Part shown: positions 8,760 to 18,472 of the stretch, in pieces | Numbering within the stretch: position 1 is the first letter of the stretch | Layout of the letters: every line of letters starts with the position of its first letter | From: Streptomyces sp. JH34 | GTDB taxonomy: Bacteria; Actinomycetota; Actinomycetes; Streptomycetales; Streptomycetaceae | DNA: 64,000 nt | Assembly (NCBI RefSeq): GCF_029428875.1 | Contig: NZ_JAJSOO010000001.1 | Span: 1,922,001 to 1,986,000 of the forward strand | Direction: 5' to 3' | Notes under the pieces: generated by a model | What the model was told of the DNA's origin: nothing | The model's input: the letters and a program-made list of their open reading frames with translations, nothing else | The model's database searches: none | Translations under genes and position numbers: made by a program

Positions 8760-9674
8760 ATGGGTTCTGAACCGCCGCAGCGGTTGGTGCGGGCGCTCGG
8801 TGAGACGTACGGGGACGCGGCCGCCGCCGAGTGGCTCGCACGGCTCCCCGCGCTCACCGACGACGCGCTGTCCGCGCACGCGGTCTCCCTGGAGCGGGTG
8901 TGCGCACCCGGCGGCCGCACCGCCCTCCTCCTCCTCGTACGCCGGGCGGACGGCACGCCCGGTGTGCTGAAGATCGCGCCTCCGGGGGCCGCCCCGGAGC
9001 TCGAGGGGGCGGCGCTCGCGCATTGGAACGGCTGGGGCGCAGTCGGGCTCCTGGCCGCTCCCGACGCCGCTGCTCCGGACGGCGCCCTGCTGCTGGAACG
9101 GCTGCACCACGAGGTCTCCCTGCGCTCGCTGCCGGAGGCGAAGGCCCTGCTGGAGGCCGCCGGGACGGTACGGCGGCTTTGGGTGGAGCCGCCCGCGGGC
9201 CACTCCTTCGAGACCGTCACGGAGCGCACCGCACGGCAGTCGGGGCCCATGCGCGCGGCGGCCGAACGGGACCCCGCTCTGGAACCGCTCGTCTCGGCTG
9301 CCCTCGCGGCCCGCGAGGAGCTGGTCCAGGCCCCCCCCGAACTCTTCCTGCTGCACGGCAACTTCCGGCAGAGCAAGGTCCTGTCGGGCGAGCGTGCCCC
9401 GTGGCTGGTGGTCGGCCCGGAGCCGCTGACCGGCGAGCGGGCGTACGACCTGGCGCGGCTGGCGCGCGACCGGGTCGAGGACCTGATCGCCTCACCCGGT
9501 GGCGCCGCGACGGCCCGGCGCCGGGTCAAGAAGCTCGCGGACTCGCTGGACGTCGACCAGGCGAGGCTGCGCGGCTGGACGCTGTTCCGCGCCGTCGAGT
9601 CCGGTACCCGGGCGCTGTCGGTGGGGCGTACCCAGGACGGCGAGATGTCCCTGGAGTTCGCCGGCTGGCTGTAG
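8760..9674 (+). CDS. Aminoglycoside-phosphotransferase-fold protein lacking catalytic residues (predicted pseudokinase)
   Basis: 304-residue protein with the overall layout of aminoglycoside phosphotransferases: a small N-lobe with a candidate beta-3 lysine (GVLKIAPP, K71) and a C-lobe catalytic loop. In active relatives that loop reads HGDxxxxN; here it is HGNFRQSK (199-206), so the catalytic Asp is Asn201 and the magnesium-binding Asn is Lys206. The second metal-binding Asp (normally IDP) is Gly219 in VVGPEP. Phosphotransfer therefore looks unlikely. I chose ATG 8760 over an upstream in-frame GTG at 8703 because GAAAGGGA precedes it and it avoids overlap with the previous gene. It ends at a terminator facing proS. 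Confidence 0.8.
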   Translation: MGSEPPQRLVRALGETYGDAAAAEWLARLPALTDDALSAHAVSLERVCAPGGRTALLLLVRRADGTPGVLKIAPPGAAPELEGAALAHWNGWGAVGLLAAPDAAAPDGALLLERLHHEVSLRSLPEAKALLEAAGTVRRLWVEPPAGHSFETVTERTARQSGPMRAAAERDPALEPLVSAALAAREELVQAPPELFLLHGNFRQSKVLSGERAPWLVVGPEPLTGERAYDLARLARDRVEDLIASPGGAATARRRVKKLADSLDVDQARLRGWTLFRAVESGTRALSVGRTQDGEMSLEFAGWL

Positions 9675-9679
9675 TCGCG

Positions 9680-9717
9680 CACGCAGGGCCCCGCGCGAAC
9701 GCGCGGGGCCCTGCGTG
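9680..9717. terminator. Bidirectional terminator between convergent genes
   Basis: An 18-nt arm (9680-9697, CACGCAGGGCCCCGCGCG) is perfectly complementary to 9700-9717, with only two intervening bases. It lies between the pseudokinase gene (plus) and proS (minus) and can terminate both. Confidence 0.8.
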
Positions 9718-9729
9718 CTGTCCGTGCGG

Positions 9730-11433
9730 TCAGCCCTGCTCGGTCAGCCGGGCGATCGCCTCGTCGACCGTGAGCTCCTCGCGCTCGCCGGTCCGGCGGT
9801 CCTTCAGCTCCAGGACGCCCTCGGCCGAACGGCGGCCGGCGACAAGGATCTTCGGGACGCCGATGAGCTCGGAGTCGGTGAACTTCACGCCCGGCGAGAC
9901 GCCCGCGCGGTCGTCGACCAGGACGCGCAGACCCGCGGCGTCGAGCTTCTCGGAGACGTCGAGGGCCAGCTCGGTCTGGAGCGCCTTGCCGGCGGCGACG
10001 ACGTGCACATCGGCCGGTGCGATCTCGCGGGGCCAGCACAGGCCCTTTTCGTCGGCGGTCTGCTCGGCGAGTGCGGCCACCGCGCGGGAGACGCCGATGC
10101 CGTACGAGCCCATGGTGACGCGGACCGGCTTGCCCTGCTGGCCGAGGACGTCGAGGGAGAAGATGTCGGCGTACTTGCGGCCGAGCTGGAAGATGTGGCC
10201 GATCTCGATGGCGCGGTCCACCTGGAGGCCGGTGCCGCACTCGGGGCAGGGGTCGCCCGCCTCGACGACGACGACGTCGAGGTAGTCGTCGACCTCGAAG
10301 TCGCGGCCCGCGACGACGTTCTTCGCGTGCGTGCCCTCCTTGTTGGCGCCCGTGATCCAGGCGGTGCCCGCGGCGACACGGGGGTCGGCGATGTAGCGGA
10401 CCTTCTCCAGGCCCTGCGGGCCGACGTAGCCGCGCACCAGGTCGGGGCGGCCCACGAAGTCCTCGGCGGTGACGAGCTCGACGACCGCGGGGGCGAGGTG
10501 CTCGCCGAGCTTGCCCAGGTCGACCTCGCGGTCGCCGGGCACGCCCACGGCCACGATCTCGCCGTCGACCTTGACCAGCAGGTTCTTCAGGGTGGCGGAG
10601 GCCGGGACACCGAGGTGGGCGGCGAGGGACTCGATCGTCGGGGTGTCGGGGGTGTCCAGCTCCTCGACGGGGCCGGCCGCGGAGGCGTCGGCGACCGTCG
10701 TGACCTTGTACGTCACCGCCTCGGTGTTGGCGGCGTAGTCGCAGTTCGGGCAGTCGACGAAGGTGTCCTCGCCGGCGGGCGCGGGGGCGAGGAACTCCTC
10801 CGAGGCCGAGCCGCCCATGGCGCCGGAGACCGCGGAGACGATGCGGTGGTCGAGGCCGAGCCGCTCGAAGATCCGGATGTAGGCGGCGCGGTGCAGCTGG
10901 TACGCCTCGGCCAGGCCCTCGTCGGTGGTGTCGAAGGAGTACGAGTCCTTCATCTGGAACTCGCGGCCGCGCAGCACACCGGCGCGGGGGCGGGCCTCGT
11001 CGCGGTACTTGGTCTGGATCTGGTAGAGGATCACGGGCAGGTCCTTGTAGGACGAGCACATGTCCTTGACGACCTGGGTGAAGATCTCCTCGTGGGTGGG
11101 GCCGAGGAGGTAGTCGGCGCCCTTGCGGTCCTTGAGCCGGAACAGCAGGTCGCCGTACTCGTCGTACCGGCCGCTCGCCTCGTACGCCTCCTTGGGCAGC
11201 AGCGCGGGGAGCAGGACCTCCTGGCCGCCGATGGCGTCCATCTCCTCGCGGACGACGCGGGTGATGTTCTCCAGCACCTTCTTGCCGAGCGGCAGCCACG
11301 ACCAGATACCGGCCGCGGTGCGGCGTACGTAACCGGCGCGGACGAGGAGCTTGTGGTTGAGCGTCTCGGCGTCCGCCGGGTCGTCGCGCAGTGTCTTGAT
11401 CATCAATCGGGACATGCGCTGGACCTGGGCCAT
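9730..11433 (-). CDS. proS: Prolyl-tRNA synthetase
   Basis: Charges tRNA-Pro with proline. The 567-residue length and order match the bacterial-type class II enzyme: motif 1 region near the N-terminus ([13 protein letters not shown]), motif 2 ([10 protein letters not shown]), an INS editing-domain insertion (about 230-390, with [14 protein letters not shown]), motif 3 ([17 protein letters not shown]) and the anticodon-binding domain. The long insertion distinguishes it from the archaeal type and usually clears mis-charged Ala-tRNA-Pro. It starts with ATG at 11433 and forms a single-gene unit. Confidence 0.97.
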   Translation of the reverse strand: MAQVQRMSRLMIKTLRDDPADAETLNHKLLVRAGYVRRTAAGIWSWLPLGKKVLENITRVVREEMDAIGGQEVLLPALLPKEAYEASGRYDEYGDLLFRLKDRKGADYLLGPTHEEIFTQVVKDMCSSYKDLPVILYQIQTKYRDEARPRAGVLRGREFQMKDSYSFDTTDEGLAEAYQLHRAAYIRIFERLGLDHRIVSAVSGAMGGSASEEFLAPAPAGEDTFVDCPNCDYAANTEAVTYKVTTVADASAAGPVEELDTPDTPTIESLAAHLGVPASATLKNLLVKVDGEIVAVGVPGDREVDLGKLGEHLAPAVVELVTAEDFVGRPDLVRGYVGPQGLEKVRYIADPRVAAGTAWITGANKEGTHAKNVVAGRDFEVDDYLDVVVVEAGDPCPECGTGLQVDRAIEIGHIFQLGRKYADIFSLDVLGQQGKPVRVTMGSYGIGVSRAVAALAEQTADEKGLCWPREIAPADVHVVAAGKALQTELALDVSEKLDAAGLRVLVDDRAGVSPGVKFTDSELIGVPKILVAGRRSAEGVLELKDRRTGEREELTVDEAIARLTEQG

Positions 11434-11538
11434 GATGAACTCCTGCTCGGAAGGGTGGTGAGCCCGAGGTTAGCCGGGGGGCCCGTGCGGGCGGAAATCG
11501 ATTCCCCGGACCGTCCCGCGCGTGGAGGGCGGAGGGCC

Positions 11539-12117
11539 TCAGCCGCGGCGCCGCAGCGGGAGGGGCGCGCCCATCACCGCGTACGGCTTGGGGGCGCTCG
11601 GGAAGAGCACCTGCCGTGCCAGGTCCTGGTAGCCCAGGGCGCGGTAGAGACCGCGGGCGGGGCTGTCGGTGTCGATCGCCGAGAGGATGGAGCGGGGCAG
11701 GTCCACGGTGTCCGTGATGGTGGTGATCAGGCTGCGGCCGATGCCGCGCTGCTGGAACTCCGGGTGGACGTGGAGTTCGGTGATCACGAACGAGTCGTCG
11801 AGCCAGCCCTCGGACCCGGTGACGCGCAGATACGGTTCGACGACGGTGGACCACCAGTGCGCCCGGCTGTTCGGCAGCCCGTAGACGAAGCCGACGAGAC
11901 GTCCGTCGGCGGCGACGGCGCCGAAGGAACGGGCCCGCGGGTCGTCGAGGTGCCGCAGGACGATGTGGCGGCGTACGTCGATCTCGTCCTGGGAGAGGCC
12001 GAAGGCGTGGGCCTGCACGGTGAGTGCCTCGTCGACGCGGGCGGCCAGGTCGAGCGGTCCGACCACGATGTCGGGGGTCCCGGAGCCCCAGGGGGACATG
12101 GGGGTTGCTGCTGCCAT
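11539..12117 (-). CDS. GNAT-family N-acetyltransferase
   Basis: 192-residue acetyltransferase of the GNAT fold. The acetyl-CoA pyrophosphate loop is visible as VHPEFQQRGIGRSLI (Q-x-x-G-x-G), preceded by the typical strand SFVITELHV, and ARGLYRALGYQ forms the C-terminal helix and strand. The substrate cannot be deduced. It lies about 30 bp downstream of a second GNAT gene on the same strand and upstream of proS, and may be co-transcribed with the former. Confidence 0.8.
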   Translation of the reverse strand: MAAATPMSPWGSGTPDIVVGPLDLAARVDEALTVQAHAFGLSQDEIDVRRHIVLRHLDDPRARSFGAVAADGRLVGFVYGLPNSRAHWWSTVVEPYLRVTGSEGWLDDSFVITELHVHPEFQQRGIGRSLITTITDTVDLPRSILSAIDTDSPARGLYRALGYQDLARQVLFPSAPKPYAVMGAPLPLRRRG

Positions 12118-12146
12118 GCGGGAACCCTACTGGCCGTGCGCCCCGG

Positions 12147-12992
12147 TCAGAACAGCACGCTCATGAACGCGCCCGTCTCGCGGAAGCCGACGCGGCTGTA
12201 GGCCCTGCGCGCGGCGGTGTTGTAGTCGTTCACGTACAGGCTGACGACCGGTGCCACGTCGTCGAGGGCGTGGCGCAGGACGGCCGCCATGCCCGTCTCG
12301 GAGAGTCCCCGGCCCCGGGCCTCGGGAGCGACCCAGACGCCCTGGACCTGGCAGGCGTGGGGCGTGGCCGCTCCGATCTCCGCCTTGAAGAGGACCTTGC
12401 CGTCCTCGATGCGGGCGAAGGAGCGTCCGGTGGTGATCAGTTCGGCGACCCGCGCCTGGTAGAGGAGCCCGCCGTCGCCCGCCAGCGGGGAGACGCCGAC
12501 CTCCTCGGTGAACATGGCCACGCAGGCCGGCATGAGGACGTCCATCTCCTCCTTGCGGACCCTGCGCACGAGCGGGTCGGCCGCCACCTCGGCCGAGGGC
12601 TGCTCGGTGACCATGAGCGGCTGGTTGGGCCGCACCTCACGGGCGGGTCCCCAGCTCGGTTCGAGGAGCCGCCACAGCTGGGCCGTGGGTCCGGCGGGGC
12701 CGACGATCGAGGAGCAGCGGCGGCCGGCCCTCCGGGCACGGTCGGCGAAGGCCCTGACGGCCTCGGGGGTGGCGCAGATGGGCACGAGGTTGGCCCCGGA
12801 GTAGCAGAGCGAGCGCAGCCGGCCGTCGGCGTACCAGCCCCACATCTCGCCGCCGAGCCGCCACGGGTCGAGCCCGGCGACCTGGACACGGGAGGTGACG
12901 AACGCGTTCTCCACGGGTTCGCTCTCGAGGATGGCGAGCGCGGCGGGGAGCTCGCCGGGGTCGAGGACCCGGGTAGTGGTCTGCGTCAACAC
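12147..12992 (-). CDS. DUF4081-GNAT acetyltransferase
   Basis: 281-residue protein with an N-terminal DUF4081-like half (VENAFVTSRVQVAGLDPWRL and GGEMWGWYADGRLRSLCYSG) and a C-terminal GNAT half whose acetyl-CoA loop is VAPEARGRGLSETGM. It ends NTAARRAYSRVGF, the usual GNAT motif B. An open frame continues 33 codons upstream, but GTG at 12992, giving the family-typical MLTQTTTRVL start, is preceded by GGTGAGG and is preferred. The acetyl acceptor is unknown. Confidence 0.82.
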   Translation of the reverse strand: MLTQTTTRVLDPGELPAALAILESEPVENAFVTSRVQVAGLDPWRLGGEMWGWYADGRLRSLCYSGANLVPICATPEAVRAFADRARRAGRRCSSIVGPAGPTAQLWRLLEPSWGPAREVRPNQPLMVTEQPSAEVAADPLVRRVRKEEMDVLMPACVAMFTEEVGVSPLAGDGGLLYQARVAELITTGRSFARIEDGKVLFKAEIGAATPHACQVQGVWVAPEARGRGLSETGMAAVLRHALDDVAPVVSLYVNDYNTAARRAYSRVGFRETGAFMSVLF

Positions 12993-13097
12993 TGGGGCCT
13001 CACCGAACGGTCTACTGATGTCCGCACTGTACCCGTCAAGACTGTGGGGTGCCGCCCCGCAGGGGGAAGGCCCGGCGGGCCGGGGCCGCACACGGCT

Positions 13098-13126
13098 GTG
13101 CCCCGCGGGCAGGACCTGCGGGGCAC
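13098..13126 (-). terminator. Terminator after ispG
   Basis: GTGCCCCGC (13098-13106) pairs with GCGGGGCAC (13118-13126), with further inner pairing possible across the 11-nt loop. It starts 20 bp past the ispG stop. Confidence 0.6.
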
Positions 13127-13145
13127 GGCGCGGAAGGGCGGGAGG

Positions 13146-14303
13146 TCAGCCGGCGATGGACACCTGGGGCTCGCCCGAGGCGATGCCGTCCTTCTCCATC
13201 TGCTCCGCGATCTTCATGGCCTCCTCGATGAGGGTCTCCACGATCTTCGACTCCGGGACGGTCTTGATGACCTCGCCCTTCACGAAGATCTGGCCCTTGC
13301 CGTTCCCGGACGCCACTCCCAGGTCGGCCTCACGGGCCTCACCCGGGCCGTTCACGACGCAGCCCATCACCGCGACGCGCAGCGGGACCTCCAGGCCGTC
13401 CAGGCCCGCGCTCACCTGGTCGGCCAGCTTGTACACGTCGACCTGCGCACGCCCGCACGACGGGCAGGAGACGATCTCCAGACGACGCTGCTTGAGGTTC
13501 AGCGCCTCCAGGATCTGCAGGCCGACCTTGACCTCCTCCGCCGGAGGGGCCGACAGCGACACCCGGATCGTGTCCCCGATGCCCTCCGAGAGCAGCGCAC
13601 CGAACGCCACCGCGGACTTGATGGTCCCCTGGAACGCCGGACCGGCCTCGGTCACGCCCAGGTGCAGCGGGTAGTCGCTCTGCGCGGCCAGCTGGCGGTA
13701 GGCGTTCACCATGACGACCGGGTCGTTGTGCTTGACCGAGATCTTGATGTCGCGGAAGCCGTGCTCCTCGAACAGCGACGCCTCCCACAGCGCCGACTCG
13801 ACGAGGGCCTCCGGCGTGGCCTTGCCGTACTTCTTCAGCAGCCGCGCGTCCAGCGAACCCGCGTTGACGCCGATGCGGATCGGAGTGCCCGCGTCGCCCG
13901 CGGCCTTCGCGATCTCCTTGACCTTGTCGTCGAACTGCTTGATGTTGCCCGGGTTCACCCGGACCGCCGCGCAGCCCGCGTCGATGGCCGCGAACACGTA
14001 CTTCGGCTGGAAGTGGATGTCCGCGATCACCGGGATCTGGGACTTCCTGGCGATCGTCGCAAGCGCGTCGGCGTCGTCCTGCGTCGGGCAGGCGACCCGG
14101 ACGATCTGACAGCCCGAGGCCGTCAGCTCCGCGATCTGCTGCAGCGTCGCACCGATGTCGGACGTGCGCGTCGTCGTCATCGACTGCACCGAGACCGGTG
14201 CGTCGCCACCGACCGCGACCGTCCCGACCTGGATCTGGCGGCTGACCCGTCGGTCGGCGAGCTTGGTCGGAACGTCCGGCATTCCGAGAGAAATCGCAGT
14301 CAT
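13146..14303 (-). CDS. ispG: 4-hydroxy-3-methylbut-2-enyl diphosphate synthase (IspG/GcpE)
   Basis: Penultimate enzyme of the non-mevalonate isoprenoid pathway, converting methylerythritol cyclodiphosphate to HMBPP with a 4Fe-4S cluster. The 385-residue product has the cluster cysteines C280 and C283 (SCPSCGRAQ) and C315 ([10 protein letters not shown]), and the TIM-barrel motifs SVQSMTTT and VRVNPGNI. It lies near dxr, of the same pathway, with the site-2 protease gene between them; all are on the minus strand, an arrangement common in actinobacteria. A hairpin separates it from the protease gene. Confidence 0.97.
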   Translation of the reverse strand: MTAISLGMPDVPTKLADRRVSRQIQVGTVAVGGDAPVSVQSMTTTRTSDIGATLQQIAELTASGCQIVRVACPTQDDADALATIARKSQIPVIADIHFQPKYVFAAIDAGCAAVRVNPGNIKQFDDKVKEIAKAAGDAGTPIRIGVNAGSLDARLLKKYGKATPEALVESALWEASLFEEHGFRDIKISVKHNDPVVMVNAYRQLAAQSDYPLHLGVTEAGPAFQGTIKSAVAFGALLSEGIGDTIRVSLSAPPAEEVKVGLQILEALNLKQRRLEIVSCPSCGRAQVDVYKLADQVSAGLDGLEVPLRVAVMGCVVNGPGEAREADLGVASGNGKGQIFVKGEVIKTVPESKIVETLIEEAMKIAEQMEKDGIASGEPQVSIAG

Positions 14304-14429
14304 GCGCTGAGCATCCCCAAGGTGTGGATCAGTGTGGATCGAGGTCCCGAGAACGGCGGGCTCCAGGATTCGAGGTTACGGCACCGGAGCCGACGGGAAC
14401 GCACCCCGTCGCCGGGCGGGTGCCGTGGT

Positions 14430-14465
14430 GTGCGGCCGCACCCCCGTCCGGGTGTCCGGCCGCAC
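14430..14465 (-). terminator. Hairpin between the site-2 protease gene and ispG
   Basis: GTGCGGCCG (14430-14438) pairs with CGGCCGCAC (14457-14465) across an 18-nt spacer, 11 bp after the protease stop. It probably separates dxr-protease transcription from ispG. Confidence 0.5.
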
Positions 14466-14476
14466 TCCGTCGGAGG

Positions 14477-15787
14477 TCAGGTGATCTTGACGGGGTTCAC
14501 GATGTCGGCGACGAGGACCAGCAGCGTGAAGCAGATGAAGATGCCGGCGACCACGTAGGCGACGGGCATGAGCTTCGCCACGTCGAAGGGTCCGGGGTCG
14601 GGCCGTTTGAAGACCTTGGCCACATTGCGGCGCAGGGCCTCCCAGAGCGCACCGGCGATGTGCCCGCCGTCCAGCGGGAGCAGGGGCAGCATGTTGAACA
14701 GGAACAGGGAGAGGTTGAACCCGGCGAGCAGGAACAGCATCATCGCGATCTGGTTCTGGGCCGGGACGTCGAGGTTCATCACCTCGCCGCCGATGCGCGC
14801 CGCGCCCACCACGCCGACCGGTGAGTCATCGGCGCGCTCGCCGTCACCGAACGCCGCGCTCCACAGGTCGGGGATCTTGGAGGGCAGGGCGATGATCGAG
14901 TCGACGCCGTTCTCGATCATGTCGCCCATGCGGACGACGGAGTCGCCGAAGGAGAGCGGCAGGATCTCGGTCTTGGCGGCGAAGCCGAGGTAGCCGGCCT
15001 CGACGAACTCACCGGGTACGACCTCGCCGTCGGAGTCCTTCTTCGCGACGGAGTTCTCCTCCAGCACGGCGTTCAGGGTCTGTTCCCGGCCGTCGCGCTG
15101 CACGGTGATGGTGGCGGGTCCGATGGTCTTCCGGATCTCCTCCGAGAGCGTGCCCCAGTCGTCCATCTTCCGCCCGTCGAAGGCGACGATCGTGTCGCCC
15201 TCCTTGAGCCCGGCCGCCTTGGCCGGCGAGACCGGGTCGGACGCCTTGCAGGCGTCGCGGTCCTCACTCTGGTCGATCACACACTGCTGGACGCCCGCGA
15301 CCTCGGTGGTCTGGGTCTGGAAGCCGAAGGTCATGGCCACACCCATGAAGATCGCGACGGCCAGGACCAGGTTCATGAAGGGCCCGGCGAACATCACGAT
15401 CACGCGCTTCCACGGCTTGCGCGTGTAGAAGAGCCGGCTCTCGTCGCCCGGCTGGAGCTCCTCGAAGGCGGCGGACCTGGCGTCCTCGATCATGCCGCGC
15501 CAGGGTGAGGTGGAGCGCGCCTCGAGCCGTCCGTCGGGCCCCGGGGGGAACATTCCGATCATCCGGATGTAGCCGCCGGCGGGGATGGCCTTGATGCCGT
15601 ACTCGGTGTCGCCCTTCTTGCGCGACCAGACGGTCGGGCCGAAGCCGACCATGTACTGCGGCACCCTGATCCCGAAGAGCTTGGCCGTCGACAGGTGGCC
15701 CAGTTCGTGCCAGGCGATCGAGAACAGCAGACCCACGGCGAAGATGGCGATCCCCAGGATCGTCATCAGGATCGTCGTCATGCTCAT
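14477..15787 (-). CDS. Site-2 protease family (RseP/RIP-like) intramembrane metalloprotease
   Basis: Membrane zinc protease of the S2P family, which cleaves transmembrane segments such as those of anti-sigma factors. The 436-residue product has HELGH at 27-31 in the first transmembrane helix, a PDZ domain ([15 protein letters not shown]), and the second active-site motif [11 protein letters not shown] near the C-terminus, with four apparent membrane helices. ATG at 15787 overlaps the dxr stop by four bases and has GGAGG seven bases upstream. The substrate is unknown; coupling to dxr is conserved in many bacteria. Confidence 0.92.
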   Translation of the reverse strand: MSMTTILMTILGIAIFAVGLLFSIAWHELGHLSTAKLFGIRVPQYMVGFGPTVWSRKKGDTEYGIKAIPAGGYIRMIGMFPPGPDGRLEARSTSPWRGMIEDARSAAFEELQPGDESRLFYTRKPWKRVIVMFAGPFMNLVLAVAIFMGVAMTFGFQTQTTEVAGVQQCVIDQSEDRDACKASDPVSPAKAAGLKEGDTIVAFDGRKMDDWGTLSEEIRKTIGPATITVQRDGREQTLNAVLEENSVAKKDSDGEVVPGEFVEAGYLGFAAKTEILPLSFGDSVVRMGDMIENGVDSIIALPSKIPDLWSAAFGDGERADDSPVGVVGAARIGGEVMNLDVPAQNQIAMMLFLLAGFNLSLFLFNMLPLLPLDGGHIAGALWEALRRNVAKVFKRPDPGPFDVAKLMPVAYVVAGIFICFTLLVLVADIVNPVKIT

Positions 15788-17037
15788 GCGTGCGCCTCCG
15801 CTGTCGCTTCCGCCGAGAGTTCGCGGGCCCTGGACCGGGCCCAGGTCTCCGCTTCGAGGACGTCCGCGACCGTCAGTGAAGTTCCCGTGGCGGGGGTGCC
15901 GTGTTCGGCCACCACCGCTGTGACCGTATCCATGATTCCGTTGAAGGGCAGCCGTCCCGCCAGGAACGCGTCCACGCACTGCTCGTTGGCCGCGTTGAAC
16001 ACCGCGGGCGCGGTACCGCCGAGGGCGCCCACGTGCCGGGCGAGCCCGACGGACGGGAAGGCCTCGGTGTCGAGCGGGAAGAACTCCCAGCTGGAGGCCT
16101 TCGTCCAGTCGAACGCGGGGGCCGCGTCCGGGACCCGCTCGGGCCAGCCGAGACCGATGGCGATGGGACCCCCCATGTCGGGCGGGGTCGCCTGGGCGAG
16201 GGTCGAGCCGTCGGTGAACTCCACCATCGAGTGAACGTACGACTGGGGGTGGACCACGACGTCGATCCGGTCGAACGGGATGTCGTAGAGCAGATGCGCC
16301 TCGATGACCTCCAGGCCCTTGTTGACCAGGGTCGCCGAGTTGACGGTGATGACGGGGCCCATGGCCCAGGTCGGGTGCGCCAGGGCCTGCTCGCGGGTGA
16401 CGTCGGCCAGCTCGCTCCGGGTCCGCCCCCGGAAGGGGCCGCCGGACGCGGTGACGACGAGCTTGCGCACGTCGGCGCGCTTGCCCGCGGCGAGCGCCTG
16501 GAAGAGCGCGGCGTGCTCCGAGTCGACCGGGATGATCTGGCCCGGGGCCGCCAGCGCCTTGACCAGGGGGCCGCCGACGATCAGCGACTCCTTGTTGGCC
16601 AGGGCGAGGGTGCGGCCCGCCTTCAGCGCGGCGAGCGTGGGGGCGAGGCCGATCGAGCCGGTGATCCCGTTCAGCACGGTGTGGCAGTCGCTCGCCGCGA
16701 GGTCCGTGGCGGCGTCGGGGCCGGCCAGGATCTCCGGGAGCGGCTCCCCCGCCCCGAAGACCTCGCGCAGCGCCTCGCGGAGCGCCGGTACCTTGCCCTC
16801 GTCGGCGACCGCGACCGTGCGGACGCGCAGCTGCCGTGCCTGTTCGGCGAGGAGCCGGACCCTGCCGCCCGCGGCGGAGAGCGCGGTGACGCGGAAGCGG
16901 CCGGGGTTGCGCAGGACCAGGTCGATGGCCTGGGTGCCGATGGACCCGGTGGAGCCGAGGATCACCAGATCCCGGCGGCCTTCCGCCGCGTCGAAGACGA
17001 GATGCGGGTCGGCGAGGGGTGCGGGGCTGTCGCTCAT
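15784..17037 (-). CDS. dxr: 1-deoxy-D-xylulose 5-phosphate reductoisomerase
   Basis: First committed enzyme of the non-mevalonate pathway, making 2-C-methyl-D-erythritol 4-phosphate using NADPH. The 417-residue product has the dinucleotide-binding [16 protein letters not shown], the NKESLIVGG segment, the metal-binding region [12 protein letters not shown] and the flexible loop ASGGPFRG. I chose ATG 17037 ([11 protein letters not shown]) over ATG 17046 and the longer open frame because the upstream residues are not family-like. Its stop overlaps the site-2 protease start. Confidence 0.96.
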   Translation of the reverse strand: MSDSPAPLADPHLVFDAAEGRRDLVILGSTGSIGTQAIDLVLRNPGRFRVTALSAAGGRVRLLAEQARQLRVRTVAVADEGKVPALREALREVFGAGEPLPEILAGPDAATDLAASDCHTVLNGITGSIGLAPTLAALKAGRTLALANKESLIVGGPLVKALAAPGQIIPVDSEHAALFQALAAGKRADVRKLVVTASGGPFRGRTRSELADVTREQALAHPTWAMGPVITVNSATLVNKGLEVIEAHLLYDIPFDRIDVVVHPQSYVHSMVEFTDGSTLAQATPPDMGGPIAIGLGWPERVPDAAPAFDWTKASSWEFFPLDTEAFPSVGLARHVGALGGTAPAVFNAANEQCVDAFLAGRLPFNGIMDTVTAVVAEHGTPATGTSLTVADVLEAETWARSRARELSAEATAEAHA

Positions 17038-17098
17038 GGACCCCATTGTTGCCGCATCCGCTGTGTGTACTGACAGCGCGCCCCCGTGGGCGCGTGCC

Positions 17099-17857
17099 TC
17101 AGGCCTGCCCGGCACGGAATTTCTTCCACTGGGCGGCCATGACGTCCTCGGGGACCCCGCCGATGTCCTGGGTGCCCAGGATCTCGCCGCGGAAGGCGAG
17201 AGTGGTGGAACCGGACCGCAGGACGGTGAGGTACTCGTACAGTTTCAGCTTCCCCTTCACGTCCAGCACGGTGAAGCGGTAGGCCTTCGCCTCGTCGGCC
17301 TCCCCCGCGAAGGCGGGCAGCGCCGCCGGTTCGGCCTTCTCGTACCGGGCGCGCGCGACGGCCCGTTCCTCTGTGAAGCCCCCGGCGCACTCACGTCCGG
17401 CCCGCTCCAGCGATGCCATGACCTTCGCGGCCTCGTCCCCGGCGTACGAACGCAGGGTGATGTCGACGGTGACCCCGAGCATGTCCTCGGGCTTGTCGGC
17501 CTTGCGCTGCACCTGCGCGACGGGCTCGTGACCGCTGACGTCACCGGCGAGGCTGACGAGCGGCCGGCAGACGGCGGGATCGGCGGTGTAGGCGTCCCCG
17601 AGCGGCCCGTCCAGGGTGTACTCGGACGCGGTGAGGTCACCGGCCCGCTCCCCGTCGCGGAAGGCGACTGCGGTGAGCCGCGCCTCGCTGAGCCCGCCGG
17701 CCGTCGCAGGTCGCGAGGGGGCGGGGCTCTTCCCGGCGCCGCTCCTGCCGTCGCCGTCGTCCCCGCCACCGCATCCGGTGAGGCCCATGAGGGCCGCCAC
17801 CGCGCATCCCGCCGCCAGGGCGCCCCGCCGGCCGCCCGCCCCGTACACCCCGAACAT
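17099..17857 (-). CDS. Lipoprotein of unknown function
   Basis: 252-residue predicted lipoprotein: Arg-Arg-containing N-terminus, hydrophobic stretch and lipobox LTGC with C29, followed by a Gly/Asp/Ser/Pro-rich linker to about residue 55. The mature domain has no catalytic motif I recognise; alternating beta-like segments (YRFTVLDVKGKLKLYEYLTVL) suggest a ligand-binding or structural sandwich fold. The start ATG 17857 is chosen because it gives a proper signal peptide. It sits alone between dxr and a nucleotidyltransferase gene on the same strand. Confidence 0.75.
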   Translation of the reverse strand: MFGVYGAGGRRGALAAGCAVAALMGLTGCGGGDDGDGRSGAGKSPAPSRPATAGGLSEARLTAVAFRDGERAGDLTASEYTLDGPLGDAYTADPAVCRPLVSLAGDVSGHEPVAQVQRKADKPEDMLGVTVDITLRSYAGDEAAKVMASLERAGRECAGGFTEERAVARARYEKAEPAALPAFAGEADEAKAYRFTVLDVKGKLKLYEYLTVLRSGSTTLAFRGEILGTQDIGGVPEDVMAAQWKKFRAGQA

Positions 17858-17935
17858 CCCTGCCCCTGTCTCGTGTCGACCCGCCGGAATCCGTGTCCCG
17901 CTCGCGGCCGAGGCTCGATTGTGCGGCACCGGGGG

Positions 17936-18430
17936 TCAGAAGTGCGTATCGATGCCGAACTTCTCCCGCAGCCGCCGCATGTCCGCCACATCGCGCTCCG
18001 CCGGTTCGTACCCCTGGTGGAACAGCGCCTGCTGCTCGGCGGAGACGCAGCGCACGGTGGTGGTCCCGATGGTGCCCGTGACGAAGCAGACGGCCGGGTA
18101 GCGGAAGGGCTCAGCGGGGTCGGGCGAGGACTGGACCGCGGATCCGTCGGCGGCGAACTCCAGCGGATGCAGGTCGATCTCGGACCCGGCCGGGTGGCTG
18201 AGCACGAAGCGGACCGGGCGCCGGTCCAGCGTCTCGGTGTACCCGGCGGACTCCAGGGCGGCCACGACGGCGGGTTCCTGCTCACGCCGGTGCAGGAGGT
18301 CGGGGTCACGGTGGGGACGGGTCTCCTCGCCGAGCAGGGCGTCGACGCCCCAGCCCCCGGCGATCACCACGTCGGCACCGGCCTCGCGCAGCAGGGTGAG
18401 GACGGACAGGACATCGTTCCGGGACGTCAT
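17936..18430 (-). CDS. Nucleotidyltransferase-fold protein (LinB/ANT-like)
   Basis: 164-residue protein of the nucleotidyltransferase superfamily that includes lincosamide and aminoglycoside nucleotidyltransferases. It keeps the core GGWGVDALLG (25-34) followed by HRDPDLLH, with the metal-binding D42 and D44, and a third acidic residue in EIDLHPLEF. Chromosomal relatives often have unknown substrates, so drug modification should not be assumed. ATG 18430 is preferred over an in-frame start 12 codons earlier. Only 42 bp separate it from the upstream EPSP-synthase paralogue, so the two may be co-transcribed. Confidence 0.7.
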   Translation of the reverse strand: MTSRNDVLSVLTLLREAGADVVIAGGWGVDALLGEETRPHRDPDLLHRREQEPAVVAALESAGYTETLDRRPVRFVLSHPAGSEIDLHPLEFAADGSAVQSSPDPAEPFRYPAVCFVTGTIGTTTVRCVSAEQQALFHQGYEPAERDVADMRRLREKFGIDTHF

Positions 18431-18472
18431 GCGGGCGACCGTAGTGCGGCCCGGGCCGGGCCGCACTACGGT

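Noticed and set aside
9499..12201. A 900-codon plus-strand open frame spanning proS and an acetyltransferase
   Set aside because: Antisense to well-supported genes and Val/Gly/Asp-rich in the pattern of a GC-driven shadow.
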